Positions 44,333-53,802 of a stretch of 64,000 nucleotides of DNA are shown here, piece by piece (within the stretch, counting starts at the first letter, position 1; each line of letters begins with the position of its first letter). A model generated the notes under the pieces. That model ran no database searches. It saw only the letters and a program-made list of their open reading frames with translations, and was not told the DNA's origin. The position numbers were made by a program, and so were the translations under genes. The DNA is taken from positions 1,425,526 to 1,489,525 of the forward strand of contig NZ_JMIT01000001.1 in NCBI RefSeq assembly GCF_000731675.1, read 5' to 3'. The DNA comes from Pseudomonas capeferrum. Its GTDB lineage: Bacteria > Pseudomonadota > Gammaproteobacteria > Pseudomonadales > Pseudomonadaceae.

Positions 44333-45913
44333 TCAGTTCAGGGCCGCGCGGCTTGGCTTGCCATCGACCAGGCGCTGGATGCCCAGCGGGTTGGCGTTCT
44401 GCAAGGCGGCGGGCAGCAAGGCATCCGGCACGTTCTGGTAGCACACCGGGCGCAGGAAGCGGTCGATGGCCAGGGTGCCGACCGAGGTGCCACGGGCGTC
44501 CGAAGTGGCCGGATACGGGCCACCGTGCACCATCGCATCGCACACCTCGACCCCGGTGGGGTAGCCGTTGAGCAGAACGCGACCGACTTTCTCTTCCAAC
44601 GCACCGAGCAGATGGCCGTAGCCCGCGAGGTCCGCATCGTCCGCCAGCAGCGTGGCGGTCAATTGCCCGCGCAAGGCTGCGACCGCACGCAGCAGCTCGG
44701 CGTCGTCGGCTACCTGAACCACTACCGTGCAAGGGCCGAACACTTCTTCCTGAAGCAGCTCGTCCTGCTCCAGCAGCAGGCTGACATCGGCCTCGAACAG
44801 GTGCGGCTGGGCCTGATTACCCTGTTGCGCCAGGCCACTCAACCGCTTCACCCCCGGGTGGGCAGCCAAGGCCTGCAGGCCTTTGCCGTAGCTGTTCAAG
44901 GTGCCGGCGTTGAGCATGGTCTGTGGCGCTTGGTCAGCCATGTGCCCGGCCAATTGCTCGATGAAAGCATTGAACGCCGGTGAGCGAATGCCCAGGACCA
45001 AGCCCGGGTTGGTGCAGAACTGGCCACAGCCCTGCACCACCGAAGCGGTGAGTTCCTTGGCCAGTTGCGCGCCGCGGTTGGCCAAGGCCTGAGGCAGTAC
45101 CAGCACCGGGTTGATACTCGACATTTCGGCGAATACCGGGATCGGCTGTGGCCTTGCCGCCGCCATGTCGCACAGCGCACGCCCGCCCTTGAGCGAACCG
45201 GTGAAGCCCACTGCCTGGATGCCAGGGTGCTTGACCAATGCCTCGCCAACGCCGCCACCGAAGATCATGTTGAACACACCGGCCGGCATGCCGGTGCGTT
45301 CAGCGGCCCGGATCACGGCCTCGGCGACCCGCTCGGCGGTGGCCATATGGCCGCTGTGGGCCTTGAAAACGACCGGGCAACCGGCCGCCAGGGCCGCTGC
45401 GGTGTCACCCCCCGCCGTGGAGAACGCCAGGGGGAAGTTGCTAGCCCCAAATACCGCCACCGGGCCTACGCCAATGCGGTACTGGCGCAAATCAGGCCGT
45501 GGCAGAGGCGTACGGGCAGGCAGTGCCTGGTCGATGCGGGCGCCATAGAAGTCACCCCGGCGCAGCACCTGGGCGAACAGGCGCATCTGCCCGCTGGTAC
45601 GGCCGCGCTCGCCGAGGATACGGGCCGTTGGCAGGGCCGTTTCCTGGCAGGTCAAGGCGATGAAGTCTTCACCGAGGGCGTCGAGCTCGTCGGCAATGGC
45701 CTCCAGGAACTCGGCGCGGCGCACGGATGCCAGGTTGCGAAACAGCGGGAAGGCCGCAGAGGCAGCATTTACGGCGTTGTCGACCTCGGCCAGGGTAGCC
45801 TGGTGGAAAGCGACCGGCAGGCGTTCACCGGTGTGGGCATCGACGCTGTAGACCAGGGTCTGGCCCTGAGCGCTGCGCTGGCCGGCAATGAAGTTGTATC
45901 CGCTAACGTGCAT
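44333..45913 (-). CDS. Aldehyde dehydrogenase, 2,5-dioxovalerate (alpha-ketoglutarate semialdehyde) type
   Basis: A 526-residue ALDH. The cofactor region GASNFPLAFSTAGGDTAAALAAGCPVVFKAH, the general-base glutamate in VFAEMSSINPVL and the nucleophile cysteine in GCGQFCTNPGLV are all present. This subfamily oxidises 2,5-dioxovalerate to 2-oxoglutarate with NADP in aldarate and pentose-acid pathways. It lies between the dehydratase and Ldh-family genes, completing a route from galactarate to the TCA cycle. Confidence 0.92.
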   Translation of the reverse strand: MHVSGYNFIAGQRSAQGQTLVYSVDAHTGERLPVAFHQATLAEVDNAVNAASAAFPLFRNLASVRRAEFLEAIADELDALGEDFIALTCQETALPTARILGERGRTSGQMRLFAQVLRRGDFYGARIDQALPARTPLPRPDLRQYRIGVGPVAVFGASNFPLAFSTAGGDTAAALAAGCPVVFKAHSGHMATAERVAEAVIRAAERTGMPAGVFNMIFGGGVGEALVKHPGIQAVGFTGSLKGGRALCDMAAARPQPIPVFAEMSSINPVLVLPQALANRGAQLAKELTASVVQGCGQFCTNPGLVLGIRSPAFNAFIEQLAGHMADQAPQTMLNAGTLNSYGKGLQALAAHPGVKRLSGLAQQGNQAQPHLFEADVSLLLEQDELLQEEVFGPCTVVVQVADDAELLRAVAALRGQLTATLLADDADLAGYGHLLGALEEKVGRVLLNGYPTGVEVCDAMVHGGPYPATSDARGTSVGTLAIDRFLRPVCYQNVPDALLPAALQNANPLGIQRLVDGKPSRAALN

Positions 45914-45948
45914 AGGGGTTGCCTCAAAAATCAGGAATGGGCTGTCGA

Positions 45949-47490
45949 TCAGGTCACGGCGCCGATCTGCCAGGGCACGAACTCGTTCTGCCCGTAGCCG
46001 TGCTGTTCGCTTTTGCTGCGCGCGCCGGACGCGATGCGCAGCATCTGTTCGAAGATGTACGCGCCGCGCTCTTCGATGCTGGTGGAGCCATCGGCGATGC
46101 CACCGCAGTTGACGTCCATGTCTTCTTCCTGGTGCTCGAACACCCGGTTGTTGGTCGCCAGCTTGATGGACGGTGCCGGCGCGCAGCCGTAGGCCGAGCC
46201 GCGGCCGGTGGTGAAGGCGATCAGGTTGGCGCCGCCGGCGACTTGGCCAGTGGCCGAGACCGGGTCGTAGCCCGGCGTGTCCATGAACACCAGGCCCTGG
46301 GCCCGCACCGCTTCTGCGTACTGGTAGACATCGACCAGGTTACTGGAACCGGCCTTGGCCACCGCGCCCAGCGACTTCTCGAGGATGGTGGTGAGGCCAC
46401 CGGCCTTGTTGCCGGCCGAAGGGTTGTTGTTCAGTTCGGCATTCATGCGCTGGCAGTAGTCTTCCCACCAGTGGATGCGGGCGACCAGCTTCTCGCCCAC
46501 CTCACGGCTGACCGCGCGACGGGTCAGCAGGTGCTCCGCGCCATAGATTTCAGGTGTTTCGGAAAGGATCGCCGTACCACCGGCGGCCACCAGTCGGTCA
46601 ACGGCATTGCCCAACGCCGGGTTGGCGGTGATCCCCGAGTAGCCATCGGACCCACCACATTGCAGGCCAACGATCAGGTGGCGCGCACTGACCGGCTCGC
46701 GCTGCACCTGGTTGGCCTCGGCCAGCAGCCCCTTGACCTGCTCGATGCCGGCGGCGATGGTCTTCGAGGTGCCACCGATGCCTTGGATGGTAAAGGCGCG
46801 CAACTGGGTGCTGGTGGTCAGCCCCTGGGTTTCGAGCAGGCTTTCGATCTGGTTGGTTTCACAGCCAAGGCCGATGATCAGCACGGCAGCGAAATTGGCG
46901 TGTACGGCGTAACCCGCCAGGGTGCGACGCAACAAGCCCAGCGCCTCGCCAGAGGGGTCGACCGCGCAACCGGCGCCGTGGGTCAATGCCACCACGCCAT
47001 CGATATTGGGGTAGTCGGCCAAGGCTGCGGGGTGAATGTCGCGGCGAAAGTGGTCGGCCACGGCCCGGGCCACGGTCGCCGAGCAGTTCACCGAGGTGAG
47101 AATGCCAATGTAGTTGCGGGTGGCCACCCGCCCATCGGCACGCACGATGCCCTCGAACACCGCCTCGCGGCTCGGCGTGCTGCGGGCATCGACGCCAAAG
47201 GCGTAGTCACGGGCGAAATCGCCCATCTGCACGTTGTGGACGTGTACATGGTCGCCAGCGTCGATGGGCTGGGACGCAAAACCGATGATCTGGCCATAGC
47301 GGCGCAGGGGCTGGCCCTGTTCCACACGCTGCGTGGCCACTTTGTGCCCCGAGGGGATCGCCTGGCGCACGGTGATCGCCTCGGCGTCCAGGTGCAGGCC
47401 TTCAGGCAAGGCCTGGCGGGCGATAAGGACGTTGTCCAGCGGGTTGAGGCGGATGACGGCAAGGTCACCGGATCGGGCAATCAGTTGCAT
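45949..47490 (-). CDS. garD: UxaA-family hydro-lyase, galactarate dehydratase-like
   Basis: A 513-residue dehydratase with an N-terminal SAF domain (residues 1-95) and an enzyme part with TRNYIGILTSVNCS, HGAGCAVD, GLGCETNQ and LQCGGSDGYSG. Length and layout match E. coli galactarate dehydratase (GarD), which makes 5-keto-4-deoxy-D-glucarate; altronate dehydratase is a paralogue. First gene of the operon; GAGAGGT precedes the ATG. A LysR box and promoter lie directly upstream. The precise sugar acid is inferred. Confidence 0.88.
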   Translation of the reverse strand: MQLIARSGDLAVIRLNPLDNVLIARQALPEGLHLDAEAITVRQAIPSGHKVATQRVEQGQPLRRYGQIIGFASQPIDAGDHVHVHNVQMGDFARDYAFGVDARSTPSREAVFEGIVRADGRVATRNYIGILTSVNCSATVARAVADHFRRDIHPAALADYPNIDGVVALTHGAGCAVDPSGEALGLLRRTLAGYAVHANFAAVLIIGLGCETNQIESLLETQGLTTSTQLRAFTIQGIGGTSKTIAAGIEQVKGLLAEANQVQREPVSARHLIVGLQCGGSDGYSGITANPALGNAVDRLVAAGGTAILSETPEIYGAEHLLTRRAVSREVGEKLVARIHWWEDYCQRMNAELNNNPSAGNKAGGLTTILEKSLGAVAKAGSSNLVDVYQYAEAVRAQGLVFMDTPGYDPVSATGQVAGGANLIAFTTGRGSAYGCAPAPSIKLATNNRVFEHQEEDMDVNCGGIADGSTSIEERGAYIFEQMLRIASGARSKSEQHGYGQNEFVPWQIGAVT

Positions 47491-47563
47491 GGGACCTCTC
47501 AGGGCGGTGCTGCTGACTTCTTGTTATGGCGACGCCCGTTCGATGCCGGGCGAATCTGCGACC

Positions 47564-47630
47564 ACTGTAAGAAGCCTTGCGCAACATTCCCAATGAGATG
47601 ATCCGATCACGCGATAACCCTGGGTTATCG
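47564..47630 (-). promoter_or_regulatory. LysR box and sigma-70 promoter of the garD operon
   Basis: CGATAACCCTGGGTTATCG (47612-47630) is a perfect 9-1-9 palindrome that contains ATAAC-N5-GTTAT (T-N11-A). On the minus strand, TTGGGA (47588-47593) and TACAGT (47564-47569) are separated by 18 bp. The palindrome is centred about 64 bp upstream of the predicted start, the classical site for a LysR activator. Confidence 0.75.
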
Positions 47631-47654
47631 ATACCGCCTGTCAGTGGTCATTTA

Positions 47655-48620
47655 TCAATCGCTTGGCACCCCTGGCGCGTCACGCCGTTGCTGCGCGAAG
47701 TCGAGCAGAATGTCGACGAACTCCCGGGCCGACGGGGTCAGCGGCTCGTCCTTGCGGGTGACGATGCCGTATTCCAGTGCCGGTAAGTGCAAGGGGCTTT
47801 GCAACTCCTTGAACTGGCCGCTGTTCAGTTGCGCGGCGACCATTGACCTGGGCAGCATGGCGATCATCGGGCCGGACTGCAGCAACTGCAGGAACATCGG
47901 CATCGAAATGGTCTCGACGCTGTCCGCCGGCGTGGCAATGCCGGCAACCCTGAACGCCTGCTCCAGGCGGTTGCGGATCGGCGTACCCACGGGGTACAGC
48001 ACCCATGGCCAGTCACCCAGGGCCTCCAACGGGGTGCTGGCAAGGGCATTGAGCGGGTGGCGGCTGTTGACCACCAGGCTGAAGGGCTCGGGCTCCAGGG
48101 GCTGATAATCGAACAACTGGCTGAAGCGCTCTTCGGTGAAGCGGCCGATCATGATATCGAGCTTGTTCTGCTCCAGCATGGCCAGCAGATGGTCACTGGA
48201 GTGCTCCACCACCTCGATCGACAGCAACGGGCTGCGCGCCTTGATGGCGGCAATCGCCTGGGGCAGCACCACGGGGGTAGCCGCGAAGATACCGCCAACC
48301 CGGATAAACCCATGCCCGCCTTTGCGCAGCCGGTTGACCTGGTCGACGAACTGCTGCGAGTCGGCCAGCACCCCCTGGGCGTAGCGCACCACGTACTCGC
48401 CAAGCTCGGTAGGCGGCATGCTGCGTGGCAGGCGCTCGAACAAAGCAAAGCCGAACTGCTCTTCCAGGTCCCGCAGCATCTTGCTCAGGGCAGGTTGGCT
48501 GAGGTTCATGCGGGTGGCGGTGGCGTGCATGTTGCGAGTACGTGCCAGGGTGTCGATCAGCACCAGGTGCTTGAAGCGGACCCAGTTGCAGAAGCTGGAA
48601 TGGGTAATGTCCGACGGCAT
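47655..48620 (-). CDS. LysR-family regulator of the garD operon
   Basis: A 321-residue LysR regulator. The helix-turn-helix is at about residues 15-75 (RNMHATATRMNLSQPALSKMLRDLEEQFG), followed by a PBP2-type effector domain. It is upstream of garD on the same strand, and the gap between them contains a canonical LysR box, so it probably activates garD in response to a sugar acid. It resembles GbpR-like galactose-binding-protein regulators. Confidence 0.9.
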   Translation of the reverse strand: MPSDITHSSFCNWVRFKHLVLIDTLARTRNMHATATRMNLSQPALSKMLRDLEEQFGFALFERLPRSMPPTELGEYVVRYAQGVLADSQQFVDQVNRLRKGGHGFIRVGGIFAATPVVLPQAIAAIKARSPLLSIEVVEHSSDHLLAMLEQNKLDIMIGRFTEERFSQLFDYQPLEPEPFSLVVNSRHPLNALASTPLEALGDWPWVLYPVGTPIRNRLEQAFRVAGIATPADSVETISMPMFLQLLQSGPMIAMLPRSMVAAQLNSGQFKELQSPLHLPALEYGIVTRKDEPLTPSAREFVDILLDFAQQRRDAPGVPSD

Positions 48621-48654
48621 CAGAGGGCAACCTCGAAAAGGTGTGAAGGCATGG

Positions 48655-49602
48655 CTATTGCGCCCGCAGGTACTGCAGCAAGCGGTCCAGAGCCACGGAA
48701 TTGGGCCGCGAGCGCAGGGTCAGCAAGCCCAGGTTGGCCATGGTGATCGGCAGCTCCACCGGCAGGATGGCGACCATGCCGTAGCGCGCATAGTGCTGGG
48801 CCACATCGTTGGGCACCACGGCAATCATTTCGGAGGCTTCGAGCATGGCGGTGGTGGCCAGGATCGAGGCGGTTTCGACGATGTCCAGCGACTGCACCAT
48901 GCCGCCCGCCTGCAAGGCGCTCTCGACCCGCCGGCGCATGGGGCTGCCGATGGGGTGCAGGATCCAGGTCAGGGCCACCAGGTCTGCCAGCTGCAATGCC
49001 TTGGCGTTGGCCAACGGGTGCCCGGCGCGGGCGATCACGCGCATCTGCTCACCCCCTTCGAACAGTTCGATGTTCAGGTCCTGGCTGTCGCTCTGGTCTG
49101 GCAGGCGCCCGACCACCATGTCGAAATCACCGCGCAACAGCGCCGGCAGCAAGGTGTCGCTGGTCCCGACTTCAAGGGAGATCCGCACCTTGGGGTGGTC
49201 GCGCTTGTAGGCCAGCACCGCCTTGGTCAGCAGGCCGGGCACCGGCCCCATGACACTGCCCACCCGGACCAGGCCCGAGGCACCGCGGGCCAGCTCGGCG
49301 ATCTGTGCCTGGGCATGCTCGAACTCGTGCAGCGCGTTCTGCGCATAGCGAATCATCACCTCGCCATACAGCGTCGGCTGCATGCCGCGCGGCAGGCGCT
49401 CGAACAAGCGCACGCCCAGGCGTTCTTCCAGTTGCTGCAACAGCAGGCTGGCCGCCGGTTGCGTGGTGTGCATGGCCGCAGCGGCGCGGCGCAGGTTGCC
49501 AAATTCGCCCAGCGCGTTGAGCAAGGTGATCTGGCGGCTGGAAATCTTCAATGTGCCGAGAGATGGCGTCAGCGGCGGCGTGTCCGGGGGCATCTGAGAC
49601 AT
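48655..49602 (-). CDS. LysR-family regulator, divergent from L-fuconate dehydratase
   Basis: A 315-residue LysR regulator paralogous to its neighbour. Helix-turn-helix NLRRAAAAMHTTQPAASLLLQQLEERLG is at about 33-60. It is divergent from the fuconate dehydratase gene, which suggests it controls that gene and the adjacent MFS gene. The gap holds ATATC-AATTTC-GATAT at 49601-49616 as a possible operator. It is 35 bp upstream of the second LysR gene. Confidence 0.9.
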   Translation of the reverse strand: MSQMPPDTPPLTPSLGTLKISSRQITLLNALGEFGNLRRAAAAMHTTQPAASLLLQQLEERLGVRLFERLPRGMQPTLYGEVMIRYAQNALHEFEHAQAQIAELARGASGLVRVGSVMGPVPGLLTKAVLAYKRDHPKVRISLEVGTSDTLLPALLRGDFDMVVGRLPDQSDSQDLNIELFEGGEQMRVIARAGHPLANAKALQLADLVALTWILHPIGSPMRRRVESALQAGGMVQSLDIVETASILATTAMLEASEMIAVVPNDVAQHYARYGMVAILPVELPITMANLGLLTLRSRPNSVALDRLLQYLRAQ

Positions 49603-49616
49603 ATCAATTTCGATAT
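49601..49616. promoter_or_regulatory. 5-6-5 inverted repeat, possible LysR operator
   Basis: ATATC and GATAT are inverted around AATTTC at the start of the divergent gap between the LysR and fuconate dehydratase genes. It overlaps the LysR start codon, as expected for autoregulation. Unverified. Confidence 0.35.
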
Positions 49617-49703
49617 CCCTACTTAGGAATTGGCGATTATGCCTGTATCGCTCGACAACCTACAGTCAGGTCTCCCACTGCCCGACCAGAACAAGAGTCC
49701 GCC

Positions 49704-51017
49704 ATGAGCATACGCATTACCCACCTGAGCGTTCGTGACATCCGCTTCCCGACGTCGCTGTCGCTGGACGGCTCCGACGCCATGAACAGCGCCCCTGACT
49801 ACTCGGCCGCCTACGTCGTGCTGCACACCGATGCCGCTGCCCTGGAAGGCCACGGCCTGACCTTCACCATCGGCCGCGGCAACGAGATCTGCGCGGCAGC
49901 GGTGCAGTCGCTGGCACCGATGATCGTTGGCCAGACCCTGGAAGACATCACTGCCGACATGGGCGCGTTCTGGCACCGCTTCACCGTCGGCGACAGCCAG
50001 CTGCGCTGGCTGGGCCCGGAAAAAGGCGTGATCCACCTGGCCACGGCGGCCATCGTCAACGCCGTTTGGGACCTGTGGGCCAAGCACGAAGGCAAACCGG
50101 TGTGGAAACTGCTGGCCGACATGACCCCTGAGCAACTGGTACGTTGCCTGGATTTCAGCTACGTGACCGACGTGCTGACCCCCGAAGAGGCCATCGCCCT
50201 GCTCCGCCGCCAGGCGCCAGGCAAGGCCCAGCGCGAAGCGCAGATGCTGCGCGAAGGCTACCCCGGCTACACCACCGCACCCGGCTGGCTCGGCTACAGC
50301 GAAGAGAAGATGCGCCAACTGGCACGTGAGGCGGTGGCGGACGGCTGGACCCACATCAAGCAAAAAATCGGCGCTGACCTTGAAGAAGACATCCGCCGCG
50401 CCAGCATCCTGCGCGACGAAATTGGCTGGGAACGCACCCTGATGATGGACGCCAACCAGGTCTGGAGCGTCGATGAGTCGGTGGCCAACATGCGCCGTCT
50501 GGCGGCGTTCGAGCCACTGTGGATCGAAGAACCCACCAGCCCGGATGACATCCTCGGCCACGCCGCCATCCGCCAGCGCATCGCACCCATTGGCGTGGCC
50601 ACCGGTGAGCACTGCCACAACCGGGTGATGTTCAAGCAGATGTTCCAGGCCGGCGCGCTGGACTTCTGCCAGCTGGACGCAGCCCGCCTGGGTGGCCTCA
50701 ACGAGGTGCTGATCGTGCTGCTGATGGCCGCCAAGTACGATGTGCCGGTCTGCCCGCATGGCGGCGGGGTCGGGCTGTGCGAATATGTGCAGAACATTGC
50801 CTTGTTCGACTACATCGCCGTGTCGGCCTCGCTGCACAATCGGGTGCTGGAATACGTCGATCACCTGCACGAACACTTCCTCGACCCGGTGGTGATCCGT
50901 CGCGGTCGCTACATGCCACCGCAGCGCCCGGGCTACAGCATCGAAATGCACGCTGACACCCTGGAGCGCTACCAGTACCCCAATGGCGCGGTGTGGCTCG
51001 ACATCAACCGTTCCTGA
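49704..51017 (+). CDS. Enolase-superfamily L-fuconate dehydratase
   Basis: A 437-residue enolase-superfamily dehydratase. The TIM barrel carries HIKQKIG (catalytic KxK), metal ligands in LMMDANQVWSV and WIEEPTSPDD, then ATGEHCHNRVMF. The start ITHLSVRDIRFPTSLSLDGSDAMN is diagnostic of L-fuconate dehydratases. It dehydrates L-fuconate (or related acid sugars) to 2-keto-3-deoxy-L-fuconate. The next steps could use the FAH-family enzyme across the LysR genes. Start at 49704. Confidence 0.92.
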   Translation: MSIRITHLSVRDIRFPTSLSLDGSDAMNSAPDYSAAYVVLHTDAAALEGHGLTFTIGRGNEICAAAVQSLAPMIVGQTLEDITADMGAFWHRFTVGDSQLRWLGPEKGVIHLATAAIVNAVWDLWAKHEGKPVWKLLADMTPEQLVRCLDFSYVTDVLTPEEAIALLRRQAPGKAQREAQMLREGYPGYTTAPGWLGYSEEKMRQLAREAVADGWTHIKQKIGADLEEDIRRASILRDEIGWERTLMMDANQVWSVDESVANMRRLAAFEPLWIEEPTSPDDILGHAAIRQRIAPIGVATGEHCHNRVMFKQMFQAGALDFCQLDAARLGGLNEVLIVLLMAAKYDVPVCPHGGGVGLCEYVQNIALFDYIAVSASLHNRVLEYVDHLHEHFLDPVVIRRGRYMPPQRPGYSIEMHADTLERYQYPNGAVWLDINRS

Positions 51018-51027
51018 CCTACCCACC

Positions 51028-51056
51028 TCGGTGTGCCGCCATTGGCGCGGCACACC
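51028..51056 (+). terminator. Hairpin between fuconate dehydratase and MFS genes
   Basis: GGTGTGCCGC and GCGGCACACC form a 10-bp stem. There is no T-tract, so it may protect the upstream message or reduce downstream expression rather than stop transcription. Confidence 0.55.
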
Positions 51057-51083
51057 ACCAGCACTTTTCACGGGGAAAAAACA

Positions 51084-52385
51084 ATGACAATCCTCACTGG
51101 CACGACAGCGGCCGCCGCGCCTGCCGTCGCTACCGAACAGCGCCTTAACGGCCTGTTGCTGCGCAAATTGATGCCGCTGCTTATCGTCGTCTACGTGATG
51201 AGCTTTCTCGACCGCACCAACATCGCCCTGGCCAAGGCAAGCATGGGCATCGACCTGGGCCTGTCGGCGGCGGCCTATGGGCTGGGCGCGGGCTTGTTCT
51301 TCCTGACCTATGCCTTGGCCGAAGTGCCGAGCAACCTGATCATGCACCGGGTCGGCGCGCGCTTCTGGATCACCCGCATCATGATCACCTGGGGCCTGCT
51401 CTCGGCGGGCATGGCGTTCGTCCAGGGCGAAACCTCGTTCTACATCATGCGCCTGCTGCTGGGGGTGGCCGAAGCCGGCCTGTTCCCTGGCGTCATGCTG
51501 TACCTGACGTACTGGTTTGACCGCGAACAGCGTGCCCGTGCCACCGGCTACTTCCTGCTGGGGGTATGCGTGGCCAACATCCTCAGCGGGCCGCTGGGCG
51601 GCGCCCTGCTGGAAATGGACGGCGTGCTGGGCTGGCACGGCTGGCAATGGCTGTTCGTGCTCGAAGGCCTGCCTGCGGTGGCCCTGGCCTACGTGGTGTG
51701 GAAAAAACTGCCCGATGGCCCGGCATCGGCGCCCTGGCTGTCAGCCGCCGATGCCCAGGACATCGAGCGCCGCCTGAGCGCCGAACGGGCTGCGGCGCCG
51801 CAACAAAGCAAGCTGGGGCAGATGTTTCGCGACAAGCAGATCTGGTTGGCGATCGCGGTGTACTTCGTGCACCAGATCACCATCTACACGGTGATCTTCT
51901 TCTTGCCTGGCATCATCGGCACCTATGCCGCGCTGTCGCCCTTCCAGGTCGGATTGCTGACCTCGGTGCCGTGGATTGCCGCCGCCATTGGCGCTGCGAC
52001 ATTCCCCCGCCTGGCGACCTCGCCCAATCGTTGCCGCACCCTGCTGTTCTTCGGGTTGCTGACCATGTCGGCCGGGCTGCTGCTCGCCTCACTGTCCAGT
52101 TCGTTCATCGGCCTGATCGGGTTTTCGCTGACCGCGCTGATGCTGTTCGTGGTGCAGTCGATCATCTTCGTCTTCCCCTCCAGCCGCTTGAGCGGCAACG
52201 CGCTGGCGGCGGGCCTGGCCTTCGTCACCACGTGCGGCCTGTTTGGCGGCTTCGTCGGGCCGTCGGTGATGGGCCTGATCGAGCAGGCAACCGGCAGCAC
52301 CCGCAACGGCTTGTGGATCATCGCCTCGATGCTGGTACTGGCGGCATTGATCAGCACCCGCTTGCGCCAGGGGCAGGAACAGTAG
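51084..52385 (+). CDS. MFS transporter, ACS family
   Basis: A 433-residue, 12-helix transporter. FLDRTNIALAKASMGIDLGLS, EVPSNLIMHRVGARFWITRIMITWG and RLLLGVAEAGLFPGVMLYLTYWF are typical of the anion:cation symporters (4-hydroxyphenylacetate permease, L-fuconate/aldonate or tartrate transporters). It follows the fuconate dehydratase gene and is probably its uptake system. The start at 51084 has GGGGAA upstream. Confidence 0.92.
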   Translation: MTILTGTTAAAAPAVATEQRLNGLLLRKLMPLLIVVYVMSFLDRTNIALAKASMGIDLGLSAAAYGLGAGLFFLTYALAEVPSNLIMHRVGARFWITRIMITWGLLSAGMAFVQGETSFYIMRLLLGVAEAGLFPGVMLYLTYWFDREQRARATGYFLLGVCVANILSGPLGGALLEMDGVLGWHGWQWLFVLEGLPAVALAYVVWKKLPDGPASAPWLSAADAQDIERRLSAERAAAPQQSKLGQMFRDKQIWLAIAVYFVHQITIYTVIFFLPGIIGTYAALSPFQVGLLTSVPWIAAAIGAATFPRLATSPNRCRTLLFFGLLTMSAGLLLASLSSSFIGLIGFSLTALMLFVVQSIIFVFPSSRLSGNALAAGLAFVTTCGLFGGFVGPSVMGLIEQATGSTRNGLWIIASMLVLAALISTRLRQGQEQ

Positions 52386-52401
52386 GCAGACGGGCACCCG
52401 C

Positions 52402-52428
52402 AACAGGGGCCGCAAAGTGGCCCCTGTT
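52402..52428. terminator. Hairpin terminator between convergent genes
   Basis: AACAGGGGCC and GGCCCCTGTT form a 10-bp stem with a 7-nt loop between the MFS and MocR-like genes. The loop GCAAAGT is like that of other hairpins in the window. Confidence 0.75.
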
Positions 52429-52446
52429 ACCATTTACCCTCGACTG

Positions 52447-53802
52447 CTACCCCACTGGCCGGCCGCAACGCAGCTCCAGCGCCTGCGCCAGCTTCTCCAG
52501 AGCCTGTTGCAGCGCATCGAGCCCTTCCCCCACCCACCGCAGCGCCAGGTATTGCTGATGACGCACCTGCAGGCTGTGTTGCCCGCCCGGGACCACACGC
52601 AAGGCGGTGCCTGACAGCGCCGCCACGATGCCATCCAACGGCACTGGCCGGCGTAACCGCAGCCACAGGGTCCAGCCACCCTCGGGCATCTGGAAGGAGA
52701 CTTGCTCACCCAGTTGCAACCTGAGTTGTTGGCCTAGGCACTCCATGCGCCATTGCAGTTCTGCGCGCAGCTTTTCTGACTGGCGTTCGATTTCGCCTTT
52801 GCCAAGCATCAGCGCCAGCGCCTGCAGCCGCAAGGGCGCGAGCTGAAACGCACGCTGGGCGAAGGCCTCGGTCAGCGTTGCATGCCGCCCCAGCACATAG
52901 GCGTAGGGCGCTTCGCCGCCCACCGCAGCTTCGAACGAGCCCATCATCAACAGCCAGCGCGGGTCGACCCAATCGCGCAAGCGCGCAGCCGGCGGCCCGC
53001 TGAAGCACAACTCGCTGTCCAGGTCGTTCTCCAGCAACCACACCGGGTACTCGCCCAGCAGTTGGCCTATCTGCTGCTGGTCGTGCTGCGACATCAGCCG
53101 GCCCTGGGGCATGCTCAGGCAGGACGGCATGATCAGCATGCCCACCGGCTCCGCGCTGAGCAAACCCGCCAACGCCTGCAGGTCTGCAGCGCCGTATGCG
53201 TTCAGTGGCACCTCAAGCACGCGCATGCCGCAACGCTGCAACGCGCGCAGCACTTGCCAGCAGCACGGCGAGCACACCAGCACGGTGCCCCCGCGCAGGG
53301 CCAGCGCCGCCAGCACAACCTCAAGCAACGCCTGTACATCGGGGGCAAGATGCACCTCTTCGGCACGCCAGTAATGGCTGGATGAGCGGGTATAGCGTTC
53401 GGCCAGCGCATTACGCAGCCGCGCGCTGCCGACCTCCTCCAGCGGGGCAGCCGCCCAAGCCCGCTGGCGTGCCAGGCGCCGCTCGTGGGTAAACAATGAA
53501 CGTTCCAGCATGGGCTGCGTCGGTACGTTGCTTAGCCCGCTCGGTGCTGGCAACGGCGGGCCACCCGGCTGCCCATCCACGCGCACGAAGTAGCCCGACC
53601 TCGGCACGCAATGCACCCGGCCCTCCTCTTCAAGCAGGCTGTAGGCGCTCTGCACAGTGGCCAGCGATACGCGCAAGCGCCGGGACAGCGTGCGCAACGA
53701 GGGCAGGCGCCATGGTTCAAGCCCCTGGGCCTCGTCGATCAGCGATTCGAGGTAGTGATACACCTTGCGATAGGCGTAGTCGCCCGGCAGCGATCGCCCC
53801 AT
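52447..53802 (-). CDS. MocR/PdxR-like regulator lacking the PLP lysine
   Basis: A 451-residue GntR-aminotransferase fusion. The winged helix-turn-helix covers about residues 8-72 (PSLRTLSRRLRVSLATVQSAYSLLEEEG), then an aspartate-aminotransferase fold (from about 110). The usual G-S-F-S-K that binds pyridoxal phosphate is G-S-F-E-A here, and the preceding D-D-Y is N-D-L, so PLP cannot be bound as normal. The arginine motif that follows (LRLGY) is also lost. It is translationally coupled to the unknown gene upstream (TGATG at 53802). Confidence 0.88.
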   Translation of the reverse strand: MGRSLPGDYAYRKVYHYLESLIDEAQGLEPWRLPSLRTLSRRLRVSLATVQSAYSLLEEEGRVHCVPRSGYFVRVDGQPGGPPLPAPSGLSNVPTQPMLERSLFTHERRLARQRAWAAAPLEEVGSARLRNALAERYTRSSSHYWRAEEVHLAPDVQALLEVVLAALALRGGTVLVCSPCCWQVLRALQRCGMRVLEVPLNAYGAADLQALAGLLSAEPVGMLIMPSCLSMPQGRLMSQHDQQQIGQLLGEYPVWLLENDLDSELCFSGPPAARLRDWVDPRWLLMMGSFEAAVGGEAPYAYVLGRHATLTEAFAQRAFQLAPLRLQALALMLGKGEIERQSEKLRAELQWRMECLGQQLRLQLGEQVSFQMPEGGWTLWLRLRRPVPLDGIVAALSGTALRVVPGGQHSLQVRHQQYLALRWVGEGLDALQQALEKLAQALELRCGRPVG

